Below are positions 1 through 7,526 of a DNA stretch of 12,859 bases, one piece after another (positions within the stretch are counted from its first letter, which is position 1; each line of letters begins with the position of its first letter). The position numbers and the translations under genes are program-made. A model generated the notes under the pieces. The model had not been told where the DNA came from and did not search any database. It was given only the letters and a program-made list of their open reading frames with translations. Origin of the DNA: Candidatus Competibacteraceae bacterium (GTDB taxonomy: Bacteria > Pseudomonadota > Gammaproteobacteria > Competibacterales > Competibacteraceae); the NCBI GenBank assembly GCA_012032855.1, contig JAAUQA010000037.1, positions 1-12,859 on the forward strand, written 5' to 3'.

Positions 1-1
1 C

Positions 2-1893
2 AATACAGTCATGCAGACCTGCTTTTTTCGCCATCTCCAATGTGCTGCCGCGCGACAAGGCGATTGAGGCGGATTAAATACTCAATCAAAAAAGACCTAC
101 ATGAAAAAAAGGCGAGGAGGTCGTTCGCAAAAACTTCGAAGCGGTCGACAATACCCTGGTCAATTTATATCAGGTCGAAGTGCCTAGCACGGTCAGCAGT
201 CAACGCGAGTTGCCGCCCGTGGTGCCAACCCAAGCACCCGATTTCGTGCAAAAGGTGACCGCCATGATGATGGCCGGCAACGGCGATAAATTGCCGGTCA
301 GCGCCTTGCCGATCGACGGTACCTATCCTACCGCGACGACTCAGTGGGAAAAGCGAAACATTTCGCTGTTCGTGCCTATCTGGGAACAGGATATCTGCAT
401 ACAATGCGGCAATTGTAGCTTCGTGTGCCCGCACAGTGTGATCCGCGCCAAATTCTATAACGAGGATCAACTGGAAAAAGCGCCGCCCAGCTTCAAGTCG
501 GCCCCCATTGATGCCCGGGGTCTGCCGGACGTGCGCTACACGCTGCAGTTCTATGTCGAGGACTGCACGGGTTGCGGCTTGTGCGTGGAAGTTTGCCCCG
601 CCAAGAGCAAGGAAGAAACCGGTAAGAAAGCCATCAATATGGGCGCCAAGGAACCGATTCTGGCGGATGAGCGGAAAAATATAGAGTTTTTCGAGACTTT
701 GCCAGCCAGCAATCGCTCACGGGTGGATTTCTCCACGGTGCGCGGTGTGCAGTATCTGAAGCCCCTGTTTGAGTTTCCAGGGTCCTGCGCGGGTTGCGGC
801 GAAACACCCTATGTCAAATTGCTCTCCCAATTGTTCGGGGATCGCTTGGTCGTGGCCAACGCCAACCGGGTGTTCGTCGATTTACGGCGGCAATCTGCCC
901 ACCACGCCGTGGACTGTCGATGAGGATGGGCGTGGACCAGCCTGGTCGAATTCTTTGTTCGAGGATAATGCCGAGTTCGGCTTTGGCTTCCGTTTGGCTG
1001 CCGACCATCACGTCCAGATGGCCTATGATTTATCGCAGAAGTTGAAGGCTGAAGTGGGCGCGGATTTGGTGGACGACATTCTCAATGCGCCGCAGACCAC
1101 GGAGTCGGAACTGCGCGCGCAACGGGAACGGGTATCGGAACTGAAAGTCCGCTTGATGAAGATAGATAGCTCGGCTGCCAAAGACTTGCTATCCGTGGTG
1201 GACCATCTGGTACGGCGCAGTGTGTGGATCGTCGGCGGCGATGGTTGGGCCTACGACATCGGCTCCAGCGGTCTGGATCACGTGCTGGCCAGCGGCCGTA
1301 ATGTCAATGTATTGGTAATGGATACCGAAGTGTATTCCAATACCGGCGGTCAAAGCTCCAAATCTACCCCGCTGGGCGCGATCGCCAAGTTCGCGGCAGC
1401 CGGCAAGCAGGTCGGCAAAAAAGACTTAGCTCTGCAGGTTATCTCTTACGGCAATGTCTACGTCGCTCGCGTAGCGATGGGTGCTAACCCGCAACAGACT
1501 TTGCAGGCGTTCCGCGAAGCCGAGGCTTACGATGGACCCTCGCTGATTCTAGCCTACAGTCACTGCATTGCGCACGGCATCAACATGCAGCAGGGCCTCA
1601 AACAGCAGGACATGGCCGTTGCTAGCGGGCATTGGCCACTGGTCCGGTACAACCCGGAAGCCCGTCAGTCGGATCAAAACCCCTTCATGCTCGACTCCCA
1701 GCGACCGCGGGTGTCGTTGAAAGACTATGCGTACAACGAACTGCGTTACAAGATGCTGAGTCGTACCAACCCAGCCGAAGCGGAACGCCTGTTGAAGCTG
1801 GCGCAGGACGCAGTTTATCTGCGCTGGAATGTCTATGAGGAAATGGCGACCCGCAGAGGCGATCAATTCCATCCCGACGCTAGGCGATCATAA
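2..1893 (+). CDS. nifJ: Pyruvate:ferredoxin (flavodoxin) oxidoreductase NifJ, C-terminal half, frame broken by five 1-base insertions
   Basis: Cytoplasmic enzyme that oxidatively decarboxylates pyruvate with CoA to acetyl-CoA and CO2, passing electrons to ferredoxin or flavodoxin. Visible in order: the segment MQTCFFAISNVLPRDKAIEA (after frame correction); two 4Fe-4S motifs, CIQCGNCSFVCP (396-431) and CTGCGLCVEVCP (564-599); the CAGCGETPY start of the TPP domain (from about 787); the ATGCSSIYGG segment (from 862 after correction); GDGWAYDIG; NTGGQSSKSTP; and the late cysteine in YSHCIAHG. Full NifJ is about 1,190 residues, so roughly the last 620 are here and the N-terminal part lies before base 1. 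Frame changes fall in runs at 23-28 (T), 71-72 (G), 88-93 (A), 104-110 (A) and 864-865 (A); removing one base from each gives a continuous NifJ reading frame ending with TAA at 1891-1893. From 865 onward the frame is open. Family assignment is very secure. Whether the gene is intact in the organism is inference, with sequencing error the likelier cause. Confidence 0.93.
23..28 (+). other. Frameshift site 1 in nifJ: extra T in a T6 run
   Basis: Before this run the NifJ frame starts at base 2 (codons NTVMQTC). After it, the frame is the one containing GCC at 30-32 (AISNVLPRDKAIEA). Five Ts instead of six restore TTT TTC GCC and a continuous protein. Confidence 0.8.
71..72 (+). other. Frameshift site 2 in nifJ: extra G
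   Basis: GAG GCG at 66-71 is followed by an extra G at 72. Without it the next codons are ATT AAA TAC TCA ATC, giving the expected IKYSI that follows AIEA. With it, a TAA stop appears at 75-77. Confidence 0.75.
88..93 (+). other. Frameshift site 3 in nifJ: extra A in an A6 run
   Basis: With five As the codons are AAA AAG ACC TAC ATG, giving KKTYM, which fits the usual KKTYGKKGEE stretch of NifJ. With six As the reading is KKDLH, which does not. Confidence 0.7.
104..110 (+). other. Frameshift site 4 in nifJ: extra A in an A7 run
   Basis: Six As give AAA AAA GGC GAG GAG (KKGEE) and join the frame that stays open from 111 to 864. The observed seven As do not. Confidence 0.7.
864..865 (+). other. 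Frameshift site 5 in nifJ: extra A
   Basis: The upstream frame reads VVANAN and then degenerates to a stop at 923. One A instead of two gives GCC ACC GGG TGT TCG TCG, the conserved ATGCSS of the TPP domain, which continues open to 1893. Confidence 0.85.
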
Positions 1894-2003
1894 TACCTTG
1901 CGGTTCCCTTCGGCTTCTTCGTTCTGCACCGGAAGGGCGGGACGAGGGTGCCGAGGCGGTATCTGTCACGTCAGGATGTGGCGCATCGTACAAATAACGA
2001 ATT

Positions 2004-2010
2004 GAGGGGG
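2004..2010 (+). promoter_or_regulatory. Ribosome binding site of the DHOD-like gene
   Basis: A G-rich Shine-Dalgarno element (GAGGGGG) lies 4 bases before the ATG at 2015 and fixes that start. The flavoprotein core begins immediately, with no room for a later start. Confidence 0.65.
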
Positions 2011-2014
2011 AATC

Positions 2015-3019
2015 ATGGACTTAAGCACTAAGTATATGGGTTTGGAGTTGAAGCATCCGCTTATGGCCTCTGCTTCGCCATTATCGGGCAATGTCGATGG
2101 AATCAAGCGAGTAGAAGATGCAGGGGCATCAGCTGTTGTGATGTTCTCGCTGTTCGAAGAACAGATCCGGCATGAAAACGCCGCTTTCGAGCACCTGATT
2201 GAATCGGGCACCGAAAGTTTTGCCGAATCGCTGTCTTATTTTCCCACAGCCGATGATTACCATGTCGGAACCGAAAATTATCTGGATATTATCCGGCGCG
2301 CTTCCGAGTCGGTCAGCATACCGATTATCGCCAGCTTAAACGGCGTCACCGATTCTGGCTGGGTCGAGTACGCCAAACAGATGCAAGAAGCCGGGGCTAA
2401 GGGCATTGAGCTGAATATCTACTATATTCCTGCCGATTTGACGACTTCCGGGCGGGATGTAGAGCAACGTTATCTGGACATCGTTAAAACGGTCAAAAAG
2501 GCCGTGTCGGTGCCGGTGGCTTTGAAGTTGAGTCCGTTCTTCAGCGCTTTCGGCTCAATGGCGAAACAATTTGACGATGCGGGCGCCGATGCCTTGGTGT
2601 TATTCAACCGCTTTTATCAACCTGATTTCGATCTGGAGAAGTTGGAGGTCATGACCAATCTTGATCTCAGTTCACCGGGTGAAATTCGCCTGCCCCTCCT
2701 GTGGATTGCGATTTTGCACGGCCGCCTCAACGCTTCTTTGGCAGCGACCACCGGTGTTCACAGTGCAACGGAAATTGTCAAGTATCTGATGGCCGGCGCC
2801 GACGCTGTGATGACGACCTCCGCGTTACTGAAAAACGGCGTGTCTTTCCTATCCACCCTGCTGGGTGAGCTGAAGATGTGGATGGAACGGCGGGAATACG
2901 AGTCGGTGGAACAGATGAAAGGGTCCATGAGTCAGAAAAACGTGGCCGACCCTTCCGCATTCGAACGCGCCAATTACATCAAGATTCTGGAGAGCTACAA
3001 GAGTCCCTACATGTTGTAG
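2015..3019 (+). CDS. Dihydroorotate dehydrogenase-like flavoprotein (NifJ-associated type)
   Basis: 334-residue TIM-barrel protein of the dihydroorotate dehydrogenase superfamily (COG0167-like; I recall this subgroup as PRK07565). Seen in order: N-terminal LKHPLMASASPLSG (about 12-24), strand segment SIPIIASLNG (101-110), ELNIYYIP (132-139), the flavin-side lysine in ALKLSPFFS (K171), and the phosphate-binding end ATTGVHSATEIVKYLMAGADAV (244-265), as in FMN barrels. True PyrD enzymes carry an N-x-S/C-x-P-N loop where this protein has NIYYIP, and an Asn-Thr orotate site near residues 197-204 where this one reads LFNRFYQPD. Orotate chemistry is therefore doubtful. It lies 121 bp after nifJ on the same strand, so a redox or accessory role with NifJ is plausible but is inference. 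The substrate is unknown. Confidence 0.85.
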   Translation: MDLSTKYMGLELKHPLMASASPLSGNVDGIKRVEDAGASAVVMFSLFEEQIRHENAAFEHLIESGTESFAESLSYFPTADDYHVGTENYLDIIRRASESVSIPIIASLNGVTDSGWVEYAKQMQEAGAKGIELNIYYIPADLTTSGRDVEQRYLDIVKTVKKAVSVPVALKLSPFFSAFGSMAKQFDDAGADALVLFNRFYQPDFDLEKLEVMTNLDLSSPGEIRLPLLWIAILHGRLNASLAATTGVHSATEIVKYLMAGADAVMTTSALLKNGVSFLSTLLGELKMWMERREYESVEQMKGSMSQKNVADPSAFERANYIKILESYKSPYML

Positions 3020-3058
3020 GCAAGCGTTTCTCAGACACGCATTGCTAGCTAAAGCTAT

Positions 3059-3105
3059 CGGCCCCTTTCGTAGGGGTCGTTACGTAATACGGCTTGTTGA
3101 AGCCG
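3059..3105 (+). terminator. Tandem hairpins after the DHOD-like gene, weak terminator or leader structure
   Basis: Stem 1 pairs 3059-3065 with 3073-3079 (7 bp with one G-U pair, 7-base loop). Stem 2 pairs 3090-3095 with 3100-3105 (6 bp perfect, GTTG loop). Neither is followed by a T-run, so Rho-independent termination is unproven. They could instead belong to the pfk mRNA leader. Confidence 0.35.
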
Positions 3106-3139
3106 GCACCGTTGAATAACCCCTCAACCGAGGGTTTCC

Positions 3140-3145
3140 GAGGAG
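3140..3145 (+). promoter_or_regulatory. Ribosome binding site fixing a GTG start for phosphofructokinase
   Basis: GAGGAG lies 8 bases before GTG at 3154. A longer in-frame reading begins at TTG 3094, but that codon sits inside a hairpin, has no Shine-Dalgarno element, and the added 20 residues resemble no PFK N-terminus. The GTG start puts RIAVNTGGGDAPG at residue 6, as is normal for the family. Confidence 0.75.
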
Positions 3146-3153
3146 ACAGCATA

Positions 3154-4236
3154 GTGACTACCCCCACCCGTATAGCGGTAAATACCGGCGGCGGCGATGC
3201 CCCCGGTTTGAACGCAGTAATTCGTGCCGTTACGCTGGCAGGCGTGCGTCGCGGCTGGGAAGTATATGGTATTCAAACCGGTTACGAAGGTTTGGTCAAA
3301 GAAGGCGGGTTGATTCGTCTGGATGCCGATGTGGTCGCGGGTATTACGCATCTGGGGGGAACTATTCTCGGCACTAATAACCGCGGCAACCCTTTCCAGA
3401 TCACCACTGATCAAGGCGTCATCGAAGATGGTAGCGCGACTATCGTGCAGAAATTTTTCGATTTCGGCTTCATAGGCTTGGTTGCTATCGGTGGCGACGG
3501 TAGTTTATCCATCGCCCAGAAGCTGCATGAAAAGCACAATATGCCGGTTATCGGGGTACCTAAAACCATCGATAATGATTTGGAGTCAACCGAATACACC
3601 TTCGGTTTCGACACCGCGGTAACCACCGCCACCGATGCGCTAGATAAGCTGCACCCGACGGCGAAAAGCCATAACCGGGTCATGGTGGTGGAAATGATGG
3701 GCCGTTATGCCGGCTGGATTGCGCTACACGCTGGCATCGCGGGTTCCGCCGATGTCATTCTGTTGCCGGAAATTCCCTTCGATATGGAATCGGTTTACGC
3801 CAAGATTCGCGAACGCGAGGCGCGCGGGCGGCACTTCAGTATCGTAGTCGTCGCCGAAGGCGCAGCGCCAAAAGGCGGAGCTCGGGTCATTCAACGCGAG
3901 CAGGAAAAAGGGCGGGAAGTGTTGCTTGGAGGGATTGCCGATTGGGTCGCCAAACGCATTACCGAAGGCACGGGCAAAGAAACCCGTTCGCTAGTGCTCG
4001 GGCATCTGCAGCGGGGTGGTCAACCTACTGCGTTTGATCGTTTGTTGTCGTCGCGGTTGGGGACGGCTGCGGTGCGACTCATTGAGGCGGGAGAGTTCGG
4101 CAAAATGGTAGGACTCACCGACGATGGAGTCCACGCCGTTTCCTTGGAAATGGCGACCCGGCGTATGCGCACTGTACCCATGGATTCGGACGTACTCCAG
4201 ACTGCCCGCGATATGAATATTTGCCTCGGCGATTAA
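3154..4236 (+). CDS. pfkA: 6-phosphofructokinase (group III-like, G/K signature)
   Basis: 360-residue cytoplasmic PFK that phosphorylates fructose-6-P to fructose-1,6-bisphosphate. Seen: GGGDAPGLN (12-20), GGDGS (113-117), PKTIDND with the catalytic Asp (136-142, D140), MGRYAGW (182-188), and the PFK signature RSLVLGHLQRGGQPTAFDR (278-296). At the donor-specificity site equivalent to E. coli Gly104 the residue is Gly (G116), as in ATP enzymes. At the site equivalent to Gly124 it is Lys (K137), as in PPi enzymes. This Gly/Lys pair is known from ATP-using group III enzymes of actinomycetes, so ATP is favoured but PPi is not excluded. The gene sits between the DHOD-like gene and glgP on the same strand, 35 bp before glgP, which fits glycogen breakdown into glycolysis. 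The reading frame is intact. Confidence 0.92.
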   Translation: MTTPTRIAVNTGGGDAPGLNAVIRAVTLAGVRRGWEVYGIQTGYEGLVKEGGLIRLDADVVAGITHLGGTILGTNNRGNPFQITTDQGVIEDGSATIVQKFFDFGFIGLVAIGGDGSLSIAQKLHEKHNMPVIGVPKTIDNDLESTEYTFGFDTAVTTATDALDKLHPTAKSHNRVMVVEMMGRYAGWIALHAGIAGSADVILLPEIPFDMESVYAKIREREARGRHFSIVVVAEGAAPKGGARVIQREQEKGREVLLGGIADWVAKRITEGTGKETRSLVLGHLQRGGQPTAFDRLLSSRLGTAAVRLIEAGEFGKMVGLTDDGVHAVSLEMATRRMRTVPMDSDVLQTARDMNICLGD

Positions 4237-4271
4237 ATAAAATTAATAACTGAATAATTGAGGTGTAAGCC

Positions 4272-6433
4272 ATGAGGGAAAAAGGAGCTCTGATCAGCGG
4301 TGCACGGGACATTCGGCGGGCGGCACAAGCCCTAGCTGCGCATGTCCCTTCTAGGCTCGCGCCACTAGCGCGGGTTGCTTATAACTACAGTTGGGTGTGG
4401 CATCCCGACGGAGAACAGGTCTTTCGCGACATCGACCCGCACCGGTGGCGTTTGTGTCGTCAGAACCCGGTGCGTTTTCTCCAGGAAGCGCCGGCCGAAT
4501 CGCTGGAGCGCGCTGCACAGGACCCTGCCATGGTGGCGCGGGTGGAAGCGCTGCGCGATGCTTTGGAAGAAGAGATGTCCCGTCCACACGCCGAAGACGG
4601 TGTGGCTACTCCGGACCAGCCGATCGCTTTTTTCTGCGCCGAGTTTGGTTTGCACCGCTCGCTGCCGGTTTATTCGGGCGGGCTGGGCGCACTGGCTGGA
4701 GATATCGTCAAAGAAGCAGCAGACCGAGGACTGCCTATGGTCGGTGTCGGTCTGCTGTACCGACAAGGGTATTTTCACCAACGCATCGACATCACGGGTT
4801 GGCAACATGAATATTGGTACGGCACCGATCCGGATCGCCGCCCTGCTGCTAAAGTCACCGGTAAAGACGGGCTCCCAATTACGGTCAAGGTGCCGATTTG
4901 GGGCGAAGATGTGGCGGTGCATGTCTGGCGCGTCGATGTCGGTCGGGTCCCGCTGTTTTTGCTGGATGCCGAATTGGCCGAAAATTCACCGCGGCAACGC
5001 TTCATCACGGCGCGCCTCTATGACGGCAACCGGCAAATACGCTTGGCCCAATACGGACTGCTTGGGGTCGGTGGGGTTCGGGTATTAGACGCCTTGGGGA
5101 TCAAGCCCGGCGTCATTCACATGAACGAAGGACACCCGGCCACCGCTACATTGGAGCTGGTTCGTCGTGAGGTGGGGCACGGCGCGTCTTTCGATGATGC
5201 ATGTGCGCGGGTCAAGCAGCGGGTGGTATTTACCACCCATACGCCGGTGCCGGCTGGTAACGAAACCTATTCAACGGATGAAATTGTCGCGGTTTTTCCC
5301 GATGTCGCAGCACAACTCGGCACGGACATGAATCGTCTGCTGGGCTTGGGGCGTTCTAACCCGCAAGATCAAGAGGAACCGCCAGGCATGACGGCGTTGG
5401 CTATCCGTATGAGCCGCAGCATCAACGGGGTCAGCAAAATTCACGGCGACGTCTCCCGGGGCATGTGGCAGGGTTTGTTTAAGGCGAATTCTCCCGATGA
5501 GGTACCGATTACCCATGTCACCAATGGTGCGCATCTGCCCAGTTGGATTTATCCGCCTTACCGGCGGTTGTTGGATAAGTATTTGGAACCGGGCTGGCAT
5601 GAGCAAAAAAGGTCACCAACCCGTCTACTTGGGATGCTGTCGAAAACATACCTGACGAGGAATTATGGGCGGCGCGAATGGAAGTCAGCGAACGGTTGAT
5701 TGCTTGGGTGAAATCCCAGAGCGTGACCGATCGCTTGACCCGCGGCGACGATATGGATTACGTGCTCAAAGCCTCGCAGGTTCTTGATCCCAATGTGTTG
5801 ACCATTGGATTCGCACGTCGGTTAGCGACCTATAAGCGACTCTCGCTAGTTGTCCAAGATGCCGAACGGGCGCTGCGTTTGCTGGATGGGTCGCGTCCCA
5901 TTCAGTTTTTGTTTGCCGGTAAAGCGCATCCCCGCGATGACGACGCCAAGCGTACACTACAAAACATGTTTCGCCTGAAAACCGATCCACGTATCGCCGG
6001 TCGCGTTGCTTTCTTGGAAGATTACGACATGGGTACGGCCAGCTTGCTGGTAGCCGGATGCGATGTTTGGGTCAATTTACCCCGACCGCCGTTGGAAGCC
6101 AGCGGGACCAGCGGAATGAAAGCCGCTTTCAATGGGACACTTAATTTAAGTGTTCTTGATGGTTGGTGGGCAGAAGCTTATGACGGCACTAATGGCTGGG
6201 CCATCGACGGCACCGAGGACCCCGATCACGCCGCCAAAGATATCCGCGATGCGACGGCGTTTTATGATCTATTGGAAAATGAGCTGGTTCCGCTGTTTTA
6301 TGACCGCGACGGCCAGGATATTCCCAGAGGTTGGGTCAAACGCATGAAAGCGTGTATACGCACGATCTCCCCCCGTTTCTGCGCAACCCGCATGATTGAC
6401 GAGTACGTTGGTAAGATCTATCCACGTGCTTAG
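4272..6433 (+). CDS. glgP: Alpha-glucan (glycogen) phosphorylase, GT35, with one frame break
   Basis: Pyridoxal-phosphate enzyme that releases glucose-1-P from glycogen or maltodextrin. GAGGTG (4260-4265) lies 6 bases before ATG 4272. Seen in order: N-terminal YNYSWVWHPDG region, CAEFGLHRSLPVYSGGLGALAGD, GVGLLYRQGYFHQRID, HMNEGHPA, FTTHTPVPAGNE, ITHVTNGAH; then after the frame change GFARRLATYKR and LEASGTSGMKAAFNGT. The lysine of that last motif (codon 6119-6121, about residue 617) is the PLP Schiff-base lysine. The frame changes in the A6 run at 5605-5610; one more A gives GTC ACC AAC CCG and joins the two open halves. Corrected length is about 720 residues. That is about 100 shorter than the actinobacterial/Thermotoga enzymes of this subfamily (about 820-860 as I recall), all missing from the C-terminus. 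It is last in the + strand carbon block and ends just before a strong hairpin. Confidence 0.92.
5605..5610 (+). other. Frameshift site in glgP: A6 run
   Basis: The first frame reads to LDKYLEPGWHEQK and then runs 28 more unrelated codons to a stop at 5699. The second frame carries TNPSTWDAVENIPDEELWAA from 5615 and stays open to 6433, and is closed upstream by TGA at 5600-5602. The change therefore lies within 5603-5612. Seven As (or four) would restore one frame. Confidence 0.8.
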
Positions 6434-6449
6434 AATTGACCTCAGATCG

Positions 6450-6485
6450 GTAACCGTCACCCTCTTCCCAGCGGGTGACGGTTAC
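6450..6485. terminator. Perfect 13-bp hairpin between convergent glgP and hpt
   Basis: 6450-6462 (GTAACCGTCACCC) is exactly complementary to 6473-6485, with a 10-base loop. It lies 16 bp after the glgP stop and 10 bp after the hpt stop on the other strand, the expected place for a shared bidirectional terminator. Neither side has a proper T-run, so it may act as a 3' end-protecting structure rather than a classical intrinsic terminator. Confidence 0.6.
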
Positions 6486-6495
6486 AAAATACCCT

Positions 6496-7056
6496 TCAAC
6501 ATTTCCCCTTGATGGCATAAATACCCCGTATATTCCGCAGGTATTCTTTGTAGTCCATGCCGTACCCGAACACATAACGATCGGTCACTTCCAAGCCCAC
6601 AAAATCCACCACTAGATCGCATTCCTTACGATCATGGATTTTGTTGACCAATACGGCGCTGAACACATCGCGGGCGCCTTCACGCCGCAGTTCATCAATG
6701 ATGGCTTTGAGTGTAGTGCCCTCATCGAAGATATCATCCACGACCAGCACTGTGCGACCCGCTACCGGAACGCTGGGACGGGCAATCCAATTCAGCGTGC
6801 CGCCGCGGGTTCCGCTGCAATAGCGGGTGGCGTGAAGGTAATCGATTTGTAGGGGAAACTCTAATCGGGAGAGTAACAGTCCCGCCGGGATTAAGGCCCC
6901 GTTCATGACCACCAACACCAGTGGATCGCAGTATTGCAACCGGACAGTTATTGCTGCAGCGAGGCGATCCAGCGCTGCTTCAACCGCCTGCTCCGGGTAC
7001 AACAGATCGGCTTCTTGCAGGGCTGTTCGGGCTTCAGCGGCAGTGAACTTAGCCAT
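6496..7056 (-). CDS. hpt: Hypoxanthine-guanine phosphoribosyltransferase
   Basis: 186-residue purine salvage enzyme that joins hypoxanthine or guanine to PRPP, giving IMP or GMP, in the cytoplasm. The PRPP-binding motif VLVVDDIFDEGTTL (103-116) with the acidic pair D107-D108 is complete. VVMNGALIPAG (49-59) matches the early phosphate/PRPP loop region, and FVGLEVTDRYVFGYGMDY (152-169) matches the base-binding C-terminal part. Length is normal. The start ATG is 7 bases after the stop of the upstream DsrE-like gene with only a weak Shine-Dalgarno, so translational coupling is likely. Association with nagZ is common in gammaproteobacteria from memory. It is last in its operon and ends at the convergent hairpin. 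Confidence 0.93.
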   Translation of the reverse strand: MAKFTAAEARTALQEADLLYPEQAVEAALDRLAAAITVRLQYCDPLVLVVMNGALIPAGLLLSRLEFPLQIDYLHATRYCSGTRGGTLNWIARPSVPVAGRTVLVVDDIFDEGTTLKAIIDELRREGARDVFSAVLVNKIHDRKECDLVVDFVGLEVTDRYVFGYGMDYKEYLRNIRGIYAIKGKC

Positions 7057-7063
7057 AAAGCGC

Positions 7064-7432
7064 TCAGTAGGTAAACGTTACAGTGCCATCATCCATTGCT
7101 TCACTGATGAGATAAGCCCCGCCTACGGCTTCCTCGATTTCCGGAATCAACTCATCGCCCCATTGCTCCACGGTAGCCACGCAGGTTTTGAAGTGCACAC
7201 CAGATTCATGGGCTTCTTTGATGATGTCGTAAACGGTTTTCGACTGATCCTGTGACAGCACGATATCTGCAGCAACCCCTTGGATTGCAATTTTGCCGGT
7301 CCGACCGGTAATAATCACTTCTACTTCATATTCCATTGCAGCGGCGACAGTAGCCTGAAACAGGGGTGCCGTCAATTCGGAAGGGTTACCGGGATCGGTA
7401 TTGACCAGTATGATCAGCAGCTTGTTAGCCAT
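7064..7432 (-). CDS. Small DsrE/DsrF-like protein
   Basis: 122 residues starting MANKLLIILVNTDPGNPSELTAPL. The alternating hydrophobic strands (LLIILVN, VEVIITG), a Gly-rich turn, a helix with DIIKEAHESG, then VHFKTCVATV and an acidic C-terminal half match the Rossmann-like fold of DsrE/YchN proteins. A single cysteine (in FKTCVATV) falls near the place where sulfur-carrying DsrE/TusD proteins hold theirs, but sulfur transfer is not shown. I chose ATG 7432 over TTG 7435 because GGAGAG (7438-7443 on the complement) is correctly spaced. It lies between nagZ and hpt on the same strand. It could be a sulfur-relay, redox or purely structural member; function is not assignable. Confidence 0.75.
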   Translation of the reverse strand: MANKLLIILVNTDPGNPSELTAPLFQATVAAAMEYEVEVIITGRTGKIAIQGVAADIVLSQDQSKTVYDIIKEAHESGVHFKTCVATVEQWGDELIPEIEEAVGGAYLISEAMDDGTVTFTY

Positions 7433-7437
7433 CAAAT

Positions 7438-7443
7438 CTCTCC
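7438..7443 (-). promoter_or_regulatory. Ribosome binding site of the DsrE-like gene
   Basis: GGAGAG on the minus strand lies 5 bases before ATG 7432. It supports that start over the in-frame TTG one codon earlier. Confidence 0.6.
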
Positions 7444-7507
7444 ATCAGCGCAAGGCGGTTAGCATGGAACGCAGGCGCTCTGTGACCGAGCTTGGCCGAG
7501 GTTAAAG

Positions 7508-7522
7508 GCTGCCATCGGCAGC
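7508..7522 (-). terminator. Small hairpin just after nagZ
   Basis: A 6-bp perfect stem (GCTGCC / GGCAGC) with a 3-base loop starts 5 bp past the nagZ stop. On the minus strand it is followed by CTTTAACC, too poor in T for a strong terminator. It may attenuate read-through into the DsrE-like gene or mean nothing. Confidence 0.3.
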
Positions 7523-7526
7523 GTGT

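Noticed and set aside
40..258. An open reading on the + strand starting at 40 and covering the nifJ region
   Set aside because: It follows only the wrong frame across nifJ. The piece IKYSIKK is real NifJ sequence, but the start and the end are frame artefacts.
1906..1937. Possible hairpin after nifJ (1906-1911 with 1932-1937)
   Set aside because: Only 6 bp next to the loop, a long interior and no T-run. It is too weak to call a terminator.
4375..5088. Long alternative + frame inside glgP (237 codons)
   Set aside because: It lies wholly inside conserved phosphorylase coding sequence. The product is rich in Cys, Trp and Arg, as shadow frames of GC-rich genes are.
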